This document shows, one piece after another, positions 44,463-54,028 of a DNA stretch of 64,000 nt. The notes under the pieces are model-generated. The model was not told where the DNA came from, searched no databases, and was given only the letters and a program-made list of their open reading frames with translations. Position 1 is the first letter of the stretch, and every line of letters begins with the position of its first letter. This DNA comes from Clusia tigrina (Eukaryota; Arthropoda; Insecta; Diptera; Clusiidae): assembly GCA_920105625.2 (NCBI GenBank), contig CAKKTE020000093.1, positions 1,160,256 to 1,224,255 on the forward strand. Direction: 5' to 3'. A program made the position numbers and the translations under genes.

Positions 44463-44822
44463 GATTTGCAACGTGATAGTTCGCCTATAGGAACAAGTAC
44501 AACAAAATAAAACCTTTGCTAGGCACGCGAAAAGTAGTACCACAAGTTATAAACCTAAGATCAATTGAGTAGTATTGTACGGACTAACTAAGTCCGTAGT
44601 AGAAAACTATAAAATTGTAATTTTTAAATAAATAAAGAAACTTAAAATATTATAACCCTGGTGGAATTCAATATATAAATTTGTGTCTGTACACGAGCCC
44701 CGGAAGCCGCTGAGTCTGCCCCAGCTGTAGAGAAAGAATCGTTACAAGGTGCATTGAAAAAATCCAACAAGAAGAAAACAAATTATAATACAGTCGTGGG
44801 TAAGAAATATGAAACTAAGCGT
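44463..44822. other. Unassigned stretch before the G2 LTR
   Basis: Contains AATAAA strings near 44630 followed by AACTTAAAATATTATAACC, like an LTR end, and then a short open frame (KKSNKKKTNYNTVVGKKYE) that could be the start of a gag. I cannot name the element. It ends where homology to the G2 LTR starts. Confidence 0.4.
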
Positions 44823-45207
44823 AAATTATGTCGCTTTGTCGTTTTTGTCCAGATTTGTTTGAGCACTTACCTAATATCCTTTGTACGTGGATCTCCGCGA
44901 TGTCTTCTACGACGAGCGTTATTTTCCGCAGCGCTGATGCTTGTCCAATGAGAGCTGTTGCTCCAAAAGCTGCTTATCCAATGAGAGCTGTTGTCCAAAG
45001 AGATCGATTTGAACCCACGTGGCATGTTGGGTGATGTTGGTAACCGTGTCCGTAAAGTGGCGTGATTTTGCTGAATAAACCGGTTTTCGCTCTATCCACT
45101 TGGTATGTTGGCTGATGTTGGTAACCGTGTCCGCAAAGTGGCGTGATTTCACTCAAGAAACCGGTTTTCATTCTATCCCGTGGCATGTTGGCTGCTGATG
45201 GAAACGT
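44823..45207 (-). repeat. 3' LTR of G2, truncated
   Basis: Matches 50690-51172: both contain CGTGGATCTCCGCGATGTCT, GCGTTATTTTCCGCAGCGCT and the 81-bp units. Relative to the right-hand LTR it lacks about 330 bp at the 44823 side, and about 100 bp after GATCGATTTGA including one 81-bp unit. Confidence 0.85.
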
Positions 45208-45252
45208 ATACGATAGACTCTACCCGCCCTTGTGGTATGGCGGGTGGTGGGT

Positions 45253-47537
45253 TCAAGGGCTGTTTGTTCTGGTACCATGGTCATCACACGCGTCAGTGTA
45301 GTGAAGCTGGAGTATTTCGATATAAAATTTAGAAACTCTGTTGTTGTTTCTACATTAGCTGAGTGAACTGCAATACTGTTGTTGTAAATTTTTTCTTCTG
45401 TAGTAGCGTTGACCGGTGATTTATCGATAACAATATTTGTAGGGGAAGTAGGCGAGCTATCCGAATTTGATTTTAGCCAATGTGTACCATTCCACCATAG
45501 TAAATATTTACTGAGTTCTTCAGGAAGTATACCGCGAGAAGCGCAATCTGCTGGGTTATCAGCTGATGGAACATCTCTCCATTCGGTGCCGTCGGAAATT
45601 TTGTGAATTTGTGCCGCCCTATTTGCTACGTAGACTACCAACCGTCTGTGATAATTTTTGAGCCACGCAAGAACGATGGTGCTTATCCGTCCAATACACG
45701 ATTCGCCCAATATTGAAGTCGTTGTTTAATTTAATTTTAGCAACCAATTTTGCTAAAAGTGTAGCAGCACATAATTCCAGCCTGGGAATTGTTTCATTTT
45801 TTAAAGGTGCAACCTTTGTTTTTGCCTATAATAAATTTGTAATTGCCTCACCAGATTCGGTTATAATTCGTGCGTATACCACAGCAGCGTAGGCAGTTTG
45901 TGATGCATCACTAAATCTGTGAAGGTCAATTGTTGTTTTTGTAGATATGTATCCTAGCCATCTAGAAATTTCGATTTTTTCAAGCCACCTCAGAGTTGAT
46001 CGAAAGTTTACCCATTCAGATTGGATTTCCTGTGGTAGTGTATCATCCCAATCGTGTTTTAATTTCCACAGCTGCTGGAACATAATTTTAGCTTTGATAG
46101 TTGTGGGAGATAACGATCCTAGGGGATCAAATAAATTTGCTGCATCTGAAAGCAAAGTATGTTTAGTGACAGTATTAGAAAAAGTAAAATTTTTTGTAAA
46201 ACAAAACGAATCATTCGTAATGTCCCAATAAAGACCAAGAGCTTTCGCCATGTTTGGTTGGTTTAGTGTAAATAGGTCTTTCTTTTCACGATCTTCTTCT
46301 GGAATATGATTAAGTAATAGTGAAGAGTTGGAATTCCATTTCCGAAGGTGAAATCTACCAGATTTCAAAAGTGAGCAAAGTTGTTGCTGTAATTGTAGAG
46401 CATCCTCAAAATTATCCGCTCCTGATATGACGTCATCAACAAATGTGTCTAAACGGAGTATTTTACTAGCTTGCGGAAAAGTTTGCTCTTCATCTGCTGC
46501 GAGTTGTTGTAAGACTCTGATTACCCAATATATGGAGCTGATGTTGTACCATATGTCACTGTAAGTAAACTATAAATGTTAATTTTGTTTGACGCCTCAT
46601 CTCTCCAAAGTATACATTGTAAAGGCTGATGCTCTTTACAGACATTTATTTTCTGAAATTTTCTCTAAATCAGCTGTGAAAGCTCCATGGAGATATAACT
46701 GGAGACAAATCATTTTGTAGTGCAGGACCAGCTGATAGCTCTTCATTTATAGAAGTCTGAGGAGGTCTATGATTTCGGCCATCAAAAACAACACACTATT
46801 TTGTTGTTGTGCTACTTTCTCTGAGCACCGTGATGGGGAAAGAAATATGCATTTTTTGGTATGGCATTAGGGTACTCACCAAGTTTTACCATATGGTTAA
46901 GAGTTTCATACTCTGTCATAAATTTCTTGTATTCCACAGCAAATTTTGGCTTATTTTTTAAAGTGATTTCCAGCTGTTTTAACCGTTTTAGTGCATTGTA
47001 GTCCGTGTGGGAAAAAGAAGGAGGGGGTTTACCTTGTAGTCAGCTTTTAAACGGTAAATGGACCGTATAGCGTCCTGTATCATCTCTACTGTACTTAAAC
47101 AATTTTTCACATAACAATTCTTCAGGTGTGAATTGTTTTTCATCGAAAAATTCCTCCTGTTCCCAAAACAGCCGTAATTTGTCTCCTAATGAAAACAGAT
47201 TAGCAGAAATTGTTGTAGCAGGCAAATTTAATCTCGGAACACCAGAAACCATATATCCAAAATAAGTTTCCAGTTTTTTCATTCCAGATAGTAATAGGTC
47301 ACCATATACGTCATTTCCGAGAAGGAGATCAATTTTTTCTGCTAACAAGAAATTTTTGTCTGCAAGATAAATTTCTGGCAACCCTGAAATCATTTTCAAA
47401 TTTAATTTGGGGGGAACATATGACGAAACTGAAGGTACAAGTGCATTGATTGTCAATTCAAATTGTTGTTTGTACGTGGAGTAGAGATTTATTTTTACCG
47501 GTTTCTCAAGGGCTGCTTGTTCTGGTACCATGGTCAT
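45253..47537. repeat. 32-bp direct repeats bracketing the BEL segment (45253-45284 and 47506-47537)
   Basis: TCAAGGGCTG[T/C]TTGTTCTGG... through TACCATGGTCAT is present on both sides of the BEL piece with a single mismatch. On the minus strand both encode MTMVPEQ(A/T)ALE of the G2 pol tail. An LTR-retrotransposon target duplication is normally 4-6 bp, so 32 bp is too long for ordinary integration. Confidence 0.9.
45285..47505 (-). pseudogene. BEL/Pao pol segment captured inside G2
   Basis: From 47505 downward: end of the BEL protease region (LAEKIDLLLGNDVYGDLLLSG, YFGYMVSGVP), a decayed RT (FVDD near 46432-46455; CSLLKSGRFHLRKWNSNS), SDAANLFDPLGSLSPTTIKA, an RNase-H-like part (LHRFSDASQTAYAAVVYA) and the connection region (WRDVPSADNPADCASRGI). 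Protease active site, integrase and LTRs are absent. At both ends the BEL frame runs directly into the G2 pol frame without a stop (ORFs 48281-47040 and 45710-45168). Confidence 0.85.
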
Positions 47538-48574
47538 TGCTGTACCCCTGTGGAACATTTTCAGCTCGCTCAGATGTGCAGTGCGAGTGCGGTGGTTCCT
47601 ATATCCCTGTAGTTTCGCTATCACTGGAGACGTAAACCCTATCACTTGGTAAGGACCGTCATACCTAGGTGCTAATTTTGCGGCGAAACCCTCAGCTGCT
47701 TTGGATAGGTGATGTGCTTTCACTAGGACGTATTCACCCACTCCTGGCTTCCAGGCCCTGCTGCGTAGATTGTAGTGACATGCCTGGTCTTGGACCGCTT
47801 TCTCTAGTCTCCTACGTACAATCGTAAATATTTCCGCTAGTTTCTTCGCTCTTTCGCTGGGTGATGGGGAACTCTGTCCCGTACCAAGTGCATGCTCATC
47901 GAACAAAGCATTCGGTAATCGTAGCTCGCGACCTTGCGTTAAGAAGGCCGGACTATAGCCAGTGGTTTCCGCTATGCTGGAATTTATTGCCAACGTTATC
48001 TCCAGTATATACACGTCCCATTCATTGTGTTGGCTGGCACACTGGGTGATCATTGTTTTTATAGTCCTGTTGGATCGTTCCGTAGGGTTCTCTTGTGGGG
48101 TGTAAGATGCTGTGAACTGCTGTCTTATTCCCATTTCCTGCAGGAACTTTCTGAAAGCTCTACTTGTAAATTGAGTACCATTATCACTGGAGGAGTGCCG
48201 TAGTGGGCCAGAATGCGCTCTCTGAAATGCTTCTGTACCCCTGCTGATGTGGCTTGCCCTAATGGTACTAACTCTACCCATTTAGAGAATTTGTCATGAA
48301 ACACGAGCAGCATCGTGTTTCCCTGCGTGGACCGTGGTAAGGGCCCTACGAAATCAGCACTTACAATTGTCCATGGTTCCTCTGCAATTTGGGAGAGCAT
48401 TTTCCCGGCGGGCTTCTGTTGATCAGGCTTGAATTTTTGGCATGATGTACATGCTCGAACGTAGCGTGTGATATCACGTGTCATGCCTGGCCAGTAATAC
48501 CTATTGCAGATACGTGCGATAGTCTTCCGGATACCTACGTGTCCGGCGCTTGGACTATCGTGATTCTCTGCCAA
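47538..48574 (-). pseudogene. G2 integrase
   Basis: Zinc-binding part: HVGIRKTIARICNRYYWPGM and CTSCQKFK. Core: SADFVGPLP (first Asp), then a frameshift near 48180, SSDNGTQFTSRAF (second Asp) and QENPTERSNRTIKTM (Glu). C-terminal part: GVGEYVLVKAHHLSKAA, APRYDGPYQVIGF and the tail HLSELKMFHRG running into the 32-bp repeat. Catalytic residues are kept but split over two frames. Confidence 0.85.
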
Positions 48575-49226
48575 AACACGGGCACGTGACTGTGTGGGCT
48601 CTTGGATGGTTCAATGCACCCTTTGTCAATTAATTCGTCGACTTCCTTATTGGTGATAGCATGCATTACAGGATTCCTTGGGAAGTATTGCTGTTTAATG
48701 GGGGCTCCGTCTCTCATCACTATGCGGTGTTTCGCGATAGACGTAGGACCCTGCAGTTCTTCAAATCGTTTCAGCTCTGTGGCGAAGAAGGTTTGACTAT
48801 CCATAGTACCTCCGCAGTCAGGGTTTTCCGAAATGAGGCCAACGGTTCTTCTCGTCGTGGATCCTGGTGCATTATTACGTATTTCTGTGGTAATACCTCC
48901 ACATGTCAGAGTAGCCTTACACCTCGCTAAGAAATCCATTCCTAGAATAACTTCATCAGTTGCCTCTGGTAGTATCAGGAACGGCATGTTCCGGAAATAT
49001 CTTCTCCGAGCTGGATAGATATTTCCGAAACCTCCTGTACTACTCTCATGGTACCATCCGCTAATCGTATGGTAACATCGATTGGGTTGACTTTACGCAG
49101 GTTACAGCATTGTGCAGATCTACTGTTCATGAAACTACGAGTTGCCCCGGTGTCTACTGTCGCTTTCATGCAATGCTGATCGATGGTAACAGATGCAAGG
49201 CGCGACCTTCTTTGCATCGGATGCAA
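48575..49226 (-). pseudogene. G2 protease and RT stub
   Basis: Protease: KATVDTGATRSFMNS (active site) in the frame 49226-48975, then ATDEVILGMDFLARCKATL in the next (from 48987). It reaches the start of RT (HRIVMRDGAPIKQQYFPRNP, EVDELIDKGCIEPSKSPHS) and stops at PVFWQ, where about 1.5-2 kb of RT and RNase H expected in this family is missing. The next recognisable sequence is integrase. Confidence 0.8.
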
Positions 49227-49227
49227 T

Positions 49228-50217
49228 TTACTGTTTTTGGGGAGGGTTTTGTGTTGACCCCGCCGGCCCTCGGTTCCCGCGGGGTTGTCGTGCGTTTCCC
49301 AACCGGCAGCACTCCTTCGTCAGGACTCCGCGTCGACCACAGTCCCAGCAGAACATTACTGGTTCATTTCTGCAATTGGCGGCGTAATGCCCATCCTGCC
49401 CACAGCGCCTACAGGCTGTCGCCGGATTTATTTGCACAGCTATAGGTGCAGTCACCATATGGTGTCGCTCGTCCCGCCCTCGTTGTAGTGGTCTCGGTGG
49501 AGGTTCAGTGGTCTTTGACCGTATATCCTCAAAGTCGTCAGCCAGTCCTACCAACCCATCTAAGTCTCGGAAGTCTCTTCGTTTTATGTATAGTTGGTAC
49601 TCTGGGGCACTGTTGCGAAATATTCGTTCTAGCTTCTCCTCCATCAAGTATCTGGTGTGTCTCATCAGACTCTGGAATGTGGTTACGTAGTCCTTGAATT
49701 TTTCTCTAGGCTTTTGGTATCGTTGCCTGATTTCGTCATCCAATCGCTCATAAAATCTATGAGGTAAGAAAAATAGTAAGAAGTCGTTTTTGAACGCTTC
49801 CCACGTTTGCCATTGGTTGTTATTTCTAAACCACATTAGACTCTTGTCTCGCAACAATTCGGGCATAGTTTTTGGCAACGAGTTCTTTGGAATAGCGTAT
49901 GCTTCCGCTAATTCCTCCAAACGTTCTATGAATGCCAGTGGGTCCTTTCCTCCATCATACCGTACTGACCATTTTCGTACTTGGTCCATAATTGTAGCGT
50001 ATGATGGTATGGATGCCTCACGCGCCTGAGGGTGCCTTGGCGTTGGAGCTGTGTTTGCTGGCTGAGCTGCGACATCCAAAAATGCAGATCCAGAGGTGCC
50101 GGGCATTACTATGGGAGAGGGGCTTCTCGAATATGCGACCTCTAGCTCTCGTAATCTCTGCTGCATTTCCGCCCTCAATTTCGCTTTTTGCATAAAAGAC
50201 GCCACTCGGTGACGCAA
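49228..50217 (-). CDS. G2 gag polyprotein
   Basis: Open frame of up to 329 residues; the first ATG is at 50193, and an in-frame TAG lies just upstream of 50217. Central capsid-like part: YDGGKDPLAFIERLEELAEA, SLMWFRNNNQWQTWEAFKND, REKFKDYVTTFQSLMRHTRY. C-terminal knuckles: CRRCGQDGHYAANC (CCHC) and CWDCGRRGVLTKEC, where the His position is altered (CxxCx4Vx4C). The protein packages the element RNA. The frame itself is intact, unlike pol. Confidence 0.8.
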   Translation of the reverse strand: MRHRVASFMQKAKLRAEMQQRLRELEVAYSRSPSPIVMPGTSGSAFLDVAAQPANTAPTPRHPQAREASIPSYATIMDQVRKWSVRYDGGKDPLAFIERLEELAEAYAIPKNSLPKTMPELLRDKSLMWFRNNNQWQTWEAFKNDFLLFFLPHRFYERLDDEIRQRYQKPREKFKDYVTTFQSLMRHTRYLMEEKLERIFRNSAPEYQLYIKRRDFRDLDGLVGLADDFEDIRSKTTEPPPRPLQRGRDERHHMVTAPIAVQINPATACRRCGQDGHYAANCRNEPVMFCWDCGRRGVLTKECCRLGNARQPRGNRGPAGSTQNPPQKQ

Positions 50218-50338
50218 CTCCTAGACTGTACCAGCAGCATCGAGGTTAAACCCTTCCGCAATTACCACTAGCTCTTCCTTCACCTACATGGTGCGTACCA
50301 TTTTGTGGCCTTTTGGTTCACCTTGTAAATTCCCTTTC

Positions 50339-50358
50339 GGGTCCCTGCTCTGGCGCCA
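50339..50358 (-). promoter_or_regulatory. Primer-binding site of G2 (tRNA-Lys type)
   Basis: Minus-strand TGGCGCCAGAGCAGGGACCC, two bases after the LTR end. It resembles the 3' end complement of tRNA-Lys used by retroviruses and by Osvaldo/Ulysses-type elements. Confidence 0.75.
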
Positions 50359-50360
50359 CT

Positions 50361-51172
50361 TGTAACGGGAGTCTTTTCGATTCTAAGGCTGAGGTATACT
50401 CAGCGGCTTACCAAGATTCGTTACTAAGATATCTCTTTTGTTTAAATGATTTAATTTTTATTTATATATAAACTTTATTACAAAACTTTAAGACAAGAAA
50501 ATGGTACTCCTTTCAAAGGCGTGCTCGATGTCGCGAGTCCAGTAGTGACAGTCAACGCGGAGTGTTGGCCCACTCAGGTGTGTCCGGCGGGAATGATTGA
50601 TTCGCTTAGTCGTCAGTTAACGTGTACGTCGCGGGGTTTTGGCCCGCTCAGATTCGTTCGGTGCGAATGATTGATTCGCTTAGTCGTTTTTGTCCAGATT
50701 TGTCTGACCACTTACCCAATATCCTTTGTACGTGGATCTCCGCGATGTCTTCTACGACGAGCGTTATTTTCCGCAGCGCTGATGCTTGTCCAACGAGAGC
50801 TGTTGGTCCAAAAGCTGTTTATCCAACGAGAGCTGTTGTCCAAAGAGATCGATTTGATCCCTGTTGCCGCTTTTATAGGTTTCCATACGTACGCATAGCA
50901 GCACAACTTTCCCTGTGTGTGTGTCTAAACCGGCAAAGTGGCGTGATCCCAAGCAAGAAACCGGTTTTCGCTGTATCCACGTGGCATGTTGGGTGATGTT
51001 GGTAACCGTGTCCGTAAAGTGGCGTGATTTTGCTGAATAAACCGGTTTTCGCTGTATCCACGTGGTATGTTGGCTGATGTTGGTAACCGTGTCCGCAAAG
51101 TGGCGTGATTTCACTCAAGAAACTAGTTTGCATGCTATCCACGTGGCATGTTGGCTTTCTGATGGAAAGTGG
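50361..51172 (-). repeat. 5' LTR of G2 (about 810 bp)
   Basis: Ends next to the primer-binding site with minus-strand ...GTTACA. Contains a tandem block of 81-bp units and a TTTATTTATATATAAACTTTATT region (near 50455-50480). The outer end is set only by where similarity to the left LTR stops (about 51170). Confidence 0.7.
50935..51157. repeat. 81-bp tandem repeats inside the G2 LTR
   Basis: AAAGTGGCGTGAT begins units at 50935, 51016 and 51097 (spacing exactly 81), with CCACGTGG(C/T)ATGTTGG and GGTAACCGTGTCCG in each. The other LTR keeps two starts (45054 and 45135). The repeats contain the palindrome CCACGTGG, an E-box-like site. Confidence 0.9.
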
Positions 51173-51324
51173 TTTGGCGTCATGGATCTGTACGGCATTT
51201 AGCTGCCCATATACATATTAATGCTGTATATACATACGTGTATGTGCATAATTATATGTATATGAGCAGCGTCCAGAGGCGTAATAATCAATTTGTGAGG
51301 GGGAAAATTGCCCTCAATTTCCTC

Positions 51325-51623
51325 TCCTTACAGTATAGTGAGGCACGTAAGAAGGGCCACCCACCTTTTCTCGGTACTTCTTCGCACTGTCACATTCAAA
51401 GCGCCGTAATAGGCTAAGGTATTGGTACTTTCTTACGAAGGCGACATAGCAAACAGTTGGCGATAACGCTGCGTAGAAGACTTCTCAGGCGCGGCACCCA
51501 ATAACGATCTCGTATGGAGCATATTGTTGCTTCTCGATTTTGATGACCCATGTGGTGGTGCGCAGTTACCAGCTTCGAAAAGACGTGAGCTGATGGCAGA
51601 ATTATGGGGTACCTCACTTCCAT
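51325..51623 (-). pseudogene. BEL integrase, N-terminal fragment
   Basis: Zinc-binding domain H..H..C..C: HVFSKLVTAHHHMGHQN and YWVPRLRSLLRSVIANCLLC. A deletion follows, then VTVRRSTEKRWVALLTCL, part of the catalytic core region after the first Asp, ending at about 51325. Confidence 0.75.
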
Positions 51624-51714
51624 CGGGAGTTAACTGGCAGCGTCAATGCATCCGCTTACACGTAGAACACCTTCATCATCGGTATACGGCGAGAGTTGCC
51701 GCAGTGATTGCGGA

Positions 51715-53583
51715 TTAGCTGAATGTCCATACCGAAAACTTCGCTTTGCACGATTCGGCACAGAAGACGTTCCGACATTTCAAGGTCGTCAGTTCATAAG
51801 GCTTCAGAACCTGAATTCGGCGGCGGCATATATTGGTGAATAAAATAACCCAGGCTGTGGTTCGTACCAGCCTGTTAAATGAGGAGAAGCGATTAAATTG
51901 TATAAAGTCACAACTTACGATGTTTAAAGCATATTTTGAGCGAAGTTCATCATCGGGCTCATCTCGTTCGACAACCGTGTCGTCTTCGGATGGCCAGGCA
52001 TGTTCCCTCTCTCGTAAAAACAGCGGACCATTTGTCCAACGGGCGGTTGGACCAAACTTGATTTTGTTATTAAACCATGTGGCTTCATCCGCGACGTTTC
52101 CCTTTGTGGGTATCCATCTCCAATTGGACACATTCGTGGCGGCCAATATTTCCGCAACCCTATGCTGCACAAACGGCTTGTACCTCCTATGTCCGCTTCG
52201 GATCCACTTTATGACAGTCTTTGAATCGCTCCAGAGGAAATATTCTTTAATTTTGGCGCCATGCCATTCAAGTATGGTCTGCAGCAGACGTGATGCCAAC
52301 ACAGCTGCTTGCAACTCCAATCGTGGCACAGTAAGGGGTTTCAATGGTGCGCACTTGAACTTCGCGCATATGAGTGTGACTTCCAATTCTCCGTGGCGGT
52401 TCTTGGCTCTCCAATACGCGACGGCGGCAAAGGCGTTCTCGCTGGCATCGGCGAATATATGAAGCTGCAACTCTTCCGGCTTACCATTGCGGAAGCAAAA
52501 TCTGGGAACGGCAAATTCAGTTAAGTTCGGCAATTGTTTTTGCCATTTTGCCCATAGCTCGGCGATGTTGTCACACAGTGGTTCGTCCCAAGTTGCCTCA
52601 TGTCGCCAGACCTCACGCATCAGCATTTTATCACCTATGATGAAATGAGCCAGAAATCCTAGTGGGTCGAATATCGACATGACAACACTAAGCAGCTCTC
52701 TCTTGGTGGGGCACCTGTCTCCTCTCAACACTGCTTCGCTGACGTTGTTCAACCTAAGTTGAAAGTTGAAGCAATCTGTGGCGAGGATGCCAAAATAGAC
52801 CCAGCACCCTTTCCGCCGACATGCCTTCCCCCTTACCAAGAATCTTATTGACGTCGATTACACCCAACGCTGCAATCACCTCTGATGAATTCGATGTAAA
52901 ATTGCGAATCTGGAATCCCGCATCCTTATTAATCGCCCTTATTTGTAATGCTATGGCGATAGCTTCCTTCGGTGTGTCGAAACTATCCACAAAATCGTCG
53001 ACGTAATGGTAGTCCATAATAGTTTTTATAGCACGGGCAGTGCTGCGATCGTCTCCGCTACTTTGCAAAGCGTTCTGTTTTTTGACAAAATGGGCTGCGC
53101 AGGGCGAACAAGCAGCTCCAAACGTCAGACACACATTTCGTATATGTCCGGCTGTCTCTTCGCATCTCCGTCTCGCCACAGAAATCACTGGGCGCATCTA
53201 TCCTCCGGGCGAATAAGTACCTGGTGAAACATCTCCTTGATGTCAGCGCACACACCAACTGCTCCTTCGCGGAAGTGGAGAAGAATGGACGGCAATGGTC
53301 TGTATTCTTGGGGGCTCTTCAATAGGTGGCGATTAAGGGACACGCCATGGACCTCGGCGGCAGCAGCGAATACGACTCGCAATTTGGCCGGTTTTTTCGG
53401 GTTAACCACGGCGAAATGTGGAAGATACCAAGTACATGGCGTTGTTGTAATGGCCTCTGACTGTGATAGCTTACGCGCATAACCCTTCTCAACGAAAGAG
53501 TCTAGCATGCGCTTATAGCTGAAGGCAAAGCTTGCGTCACGACTCATACGCCCCTCCACGTTCATCAGCCTCTTGAGCGCCAA
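51715..53583 (-). pseudogene. BEL reverse transcriptase and RNase H
   Basis: Three overlapping frames. 53583-53185: LSQSEAITTTPCTWYLPHFA, VNPKKPAKLRVVFAAAAEV, GVCADIKEMFHQVLI. 53197-52754: AHFVKKQN and the active site DYHYVDDFVDSF near 52990-53025. 52839-51715: SIFDPLGFLAHFIIGDKML, HIFADASENAFAAVAYWRA (RNase H), LWSDSKTVIKWIRSG and WIPTKGNVADEAT. Two frameshifts (about 52790 and 53190) separate them; the key residues are kept. Confidence 0.9.
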
Positions 53584-53639
53584 ACCGTAGCTGTCGGGTA
53601 ATTGAACGGCGTCTCGTTCCCATCAAAGACTGGTATGGA

Positions 53640-54028
53640 ACCTTGCACCAACACGAACAGTCGTAGACTTCAGGACTGCTCTTCCGCGCACGTCATCATT
53701 GCTGTTACTGCGGGTCTCACACCAAAGCTTTCGGTCTCGAAGAAGTCGGCGACCATATTGTGAAGTGTCCCATCGGGATTTCCATGTACGAAGAGGATTG
53801 TTAGTGGCTTGGGCAGGCCTTTACTACTTCGTCCAAACACCACCCATCCCAAATCTGTATTAGCATCATATGGTCCGTTCTTCCTCATCAGTATAGTTGT
53901 GGATGCGATACCCAGATGGCAATTATCGATACCGATGAGCAGTCTCGGTACCGCGCCAGATTGTGGTTGCACTGGTAATTGACGAACTCGTTTGGCATCG
54001 CAAAGTAGGGCTGCCTGGTTAAGGCTCC
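53640..54028 (-). pseudogene. BEL protease region, second part
   Basis: Contains LLIGIDNCHLG and DLGWVVFGRSSKGLP (53972-53670), the conserved segments after the A17-type protease active site. It directly abuts one copy of the TTAAGGCTCC duplication (54019-54028). The first part of the domain is at 57725-58058 on the far side of the LINE. Confidence 0.8.

Larger units (their letters stand above)
44823..51172 (-). mobile_element. Osvaldo/Ulysses-like Gypsy element G2 with internal deletion and BEL insert
   Basis: On the minus strand: 5' LTR (51172-50361), tRNA-Lys-type primer-binding site, gag with zinc knuckles, protease, a stub of RT, integrase, and a 3' LTR (45207-44823, truncated). RT core and RNase H are missing. 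A BEL pol segment of about 2.2 kb lies between two 32-bp repeats near the end of pol. Clade assignment rests on the primer-binding site type and gag/integrase look, and is tentative. Confidence 0.75.

Noticed and set aside
45285..47505. Ordinary BEL insertion with target-site duplication
   Set aside because: No LTRs, and 32-bp repeats are far longer than an LTR-element duplication.
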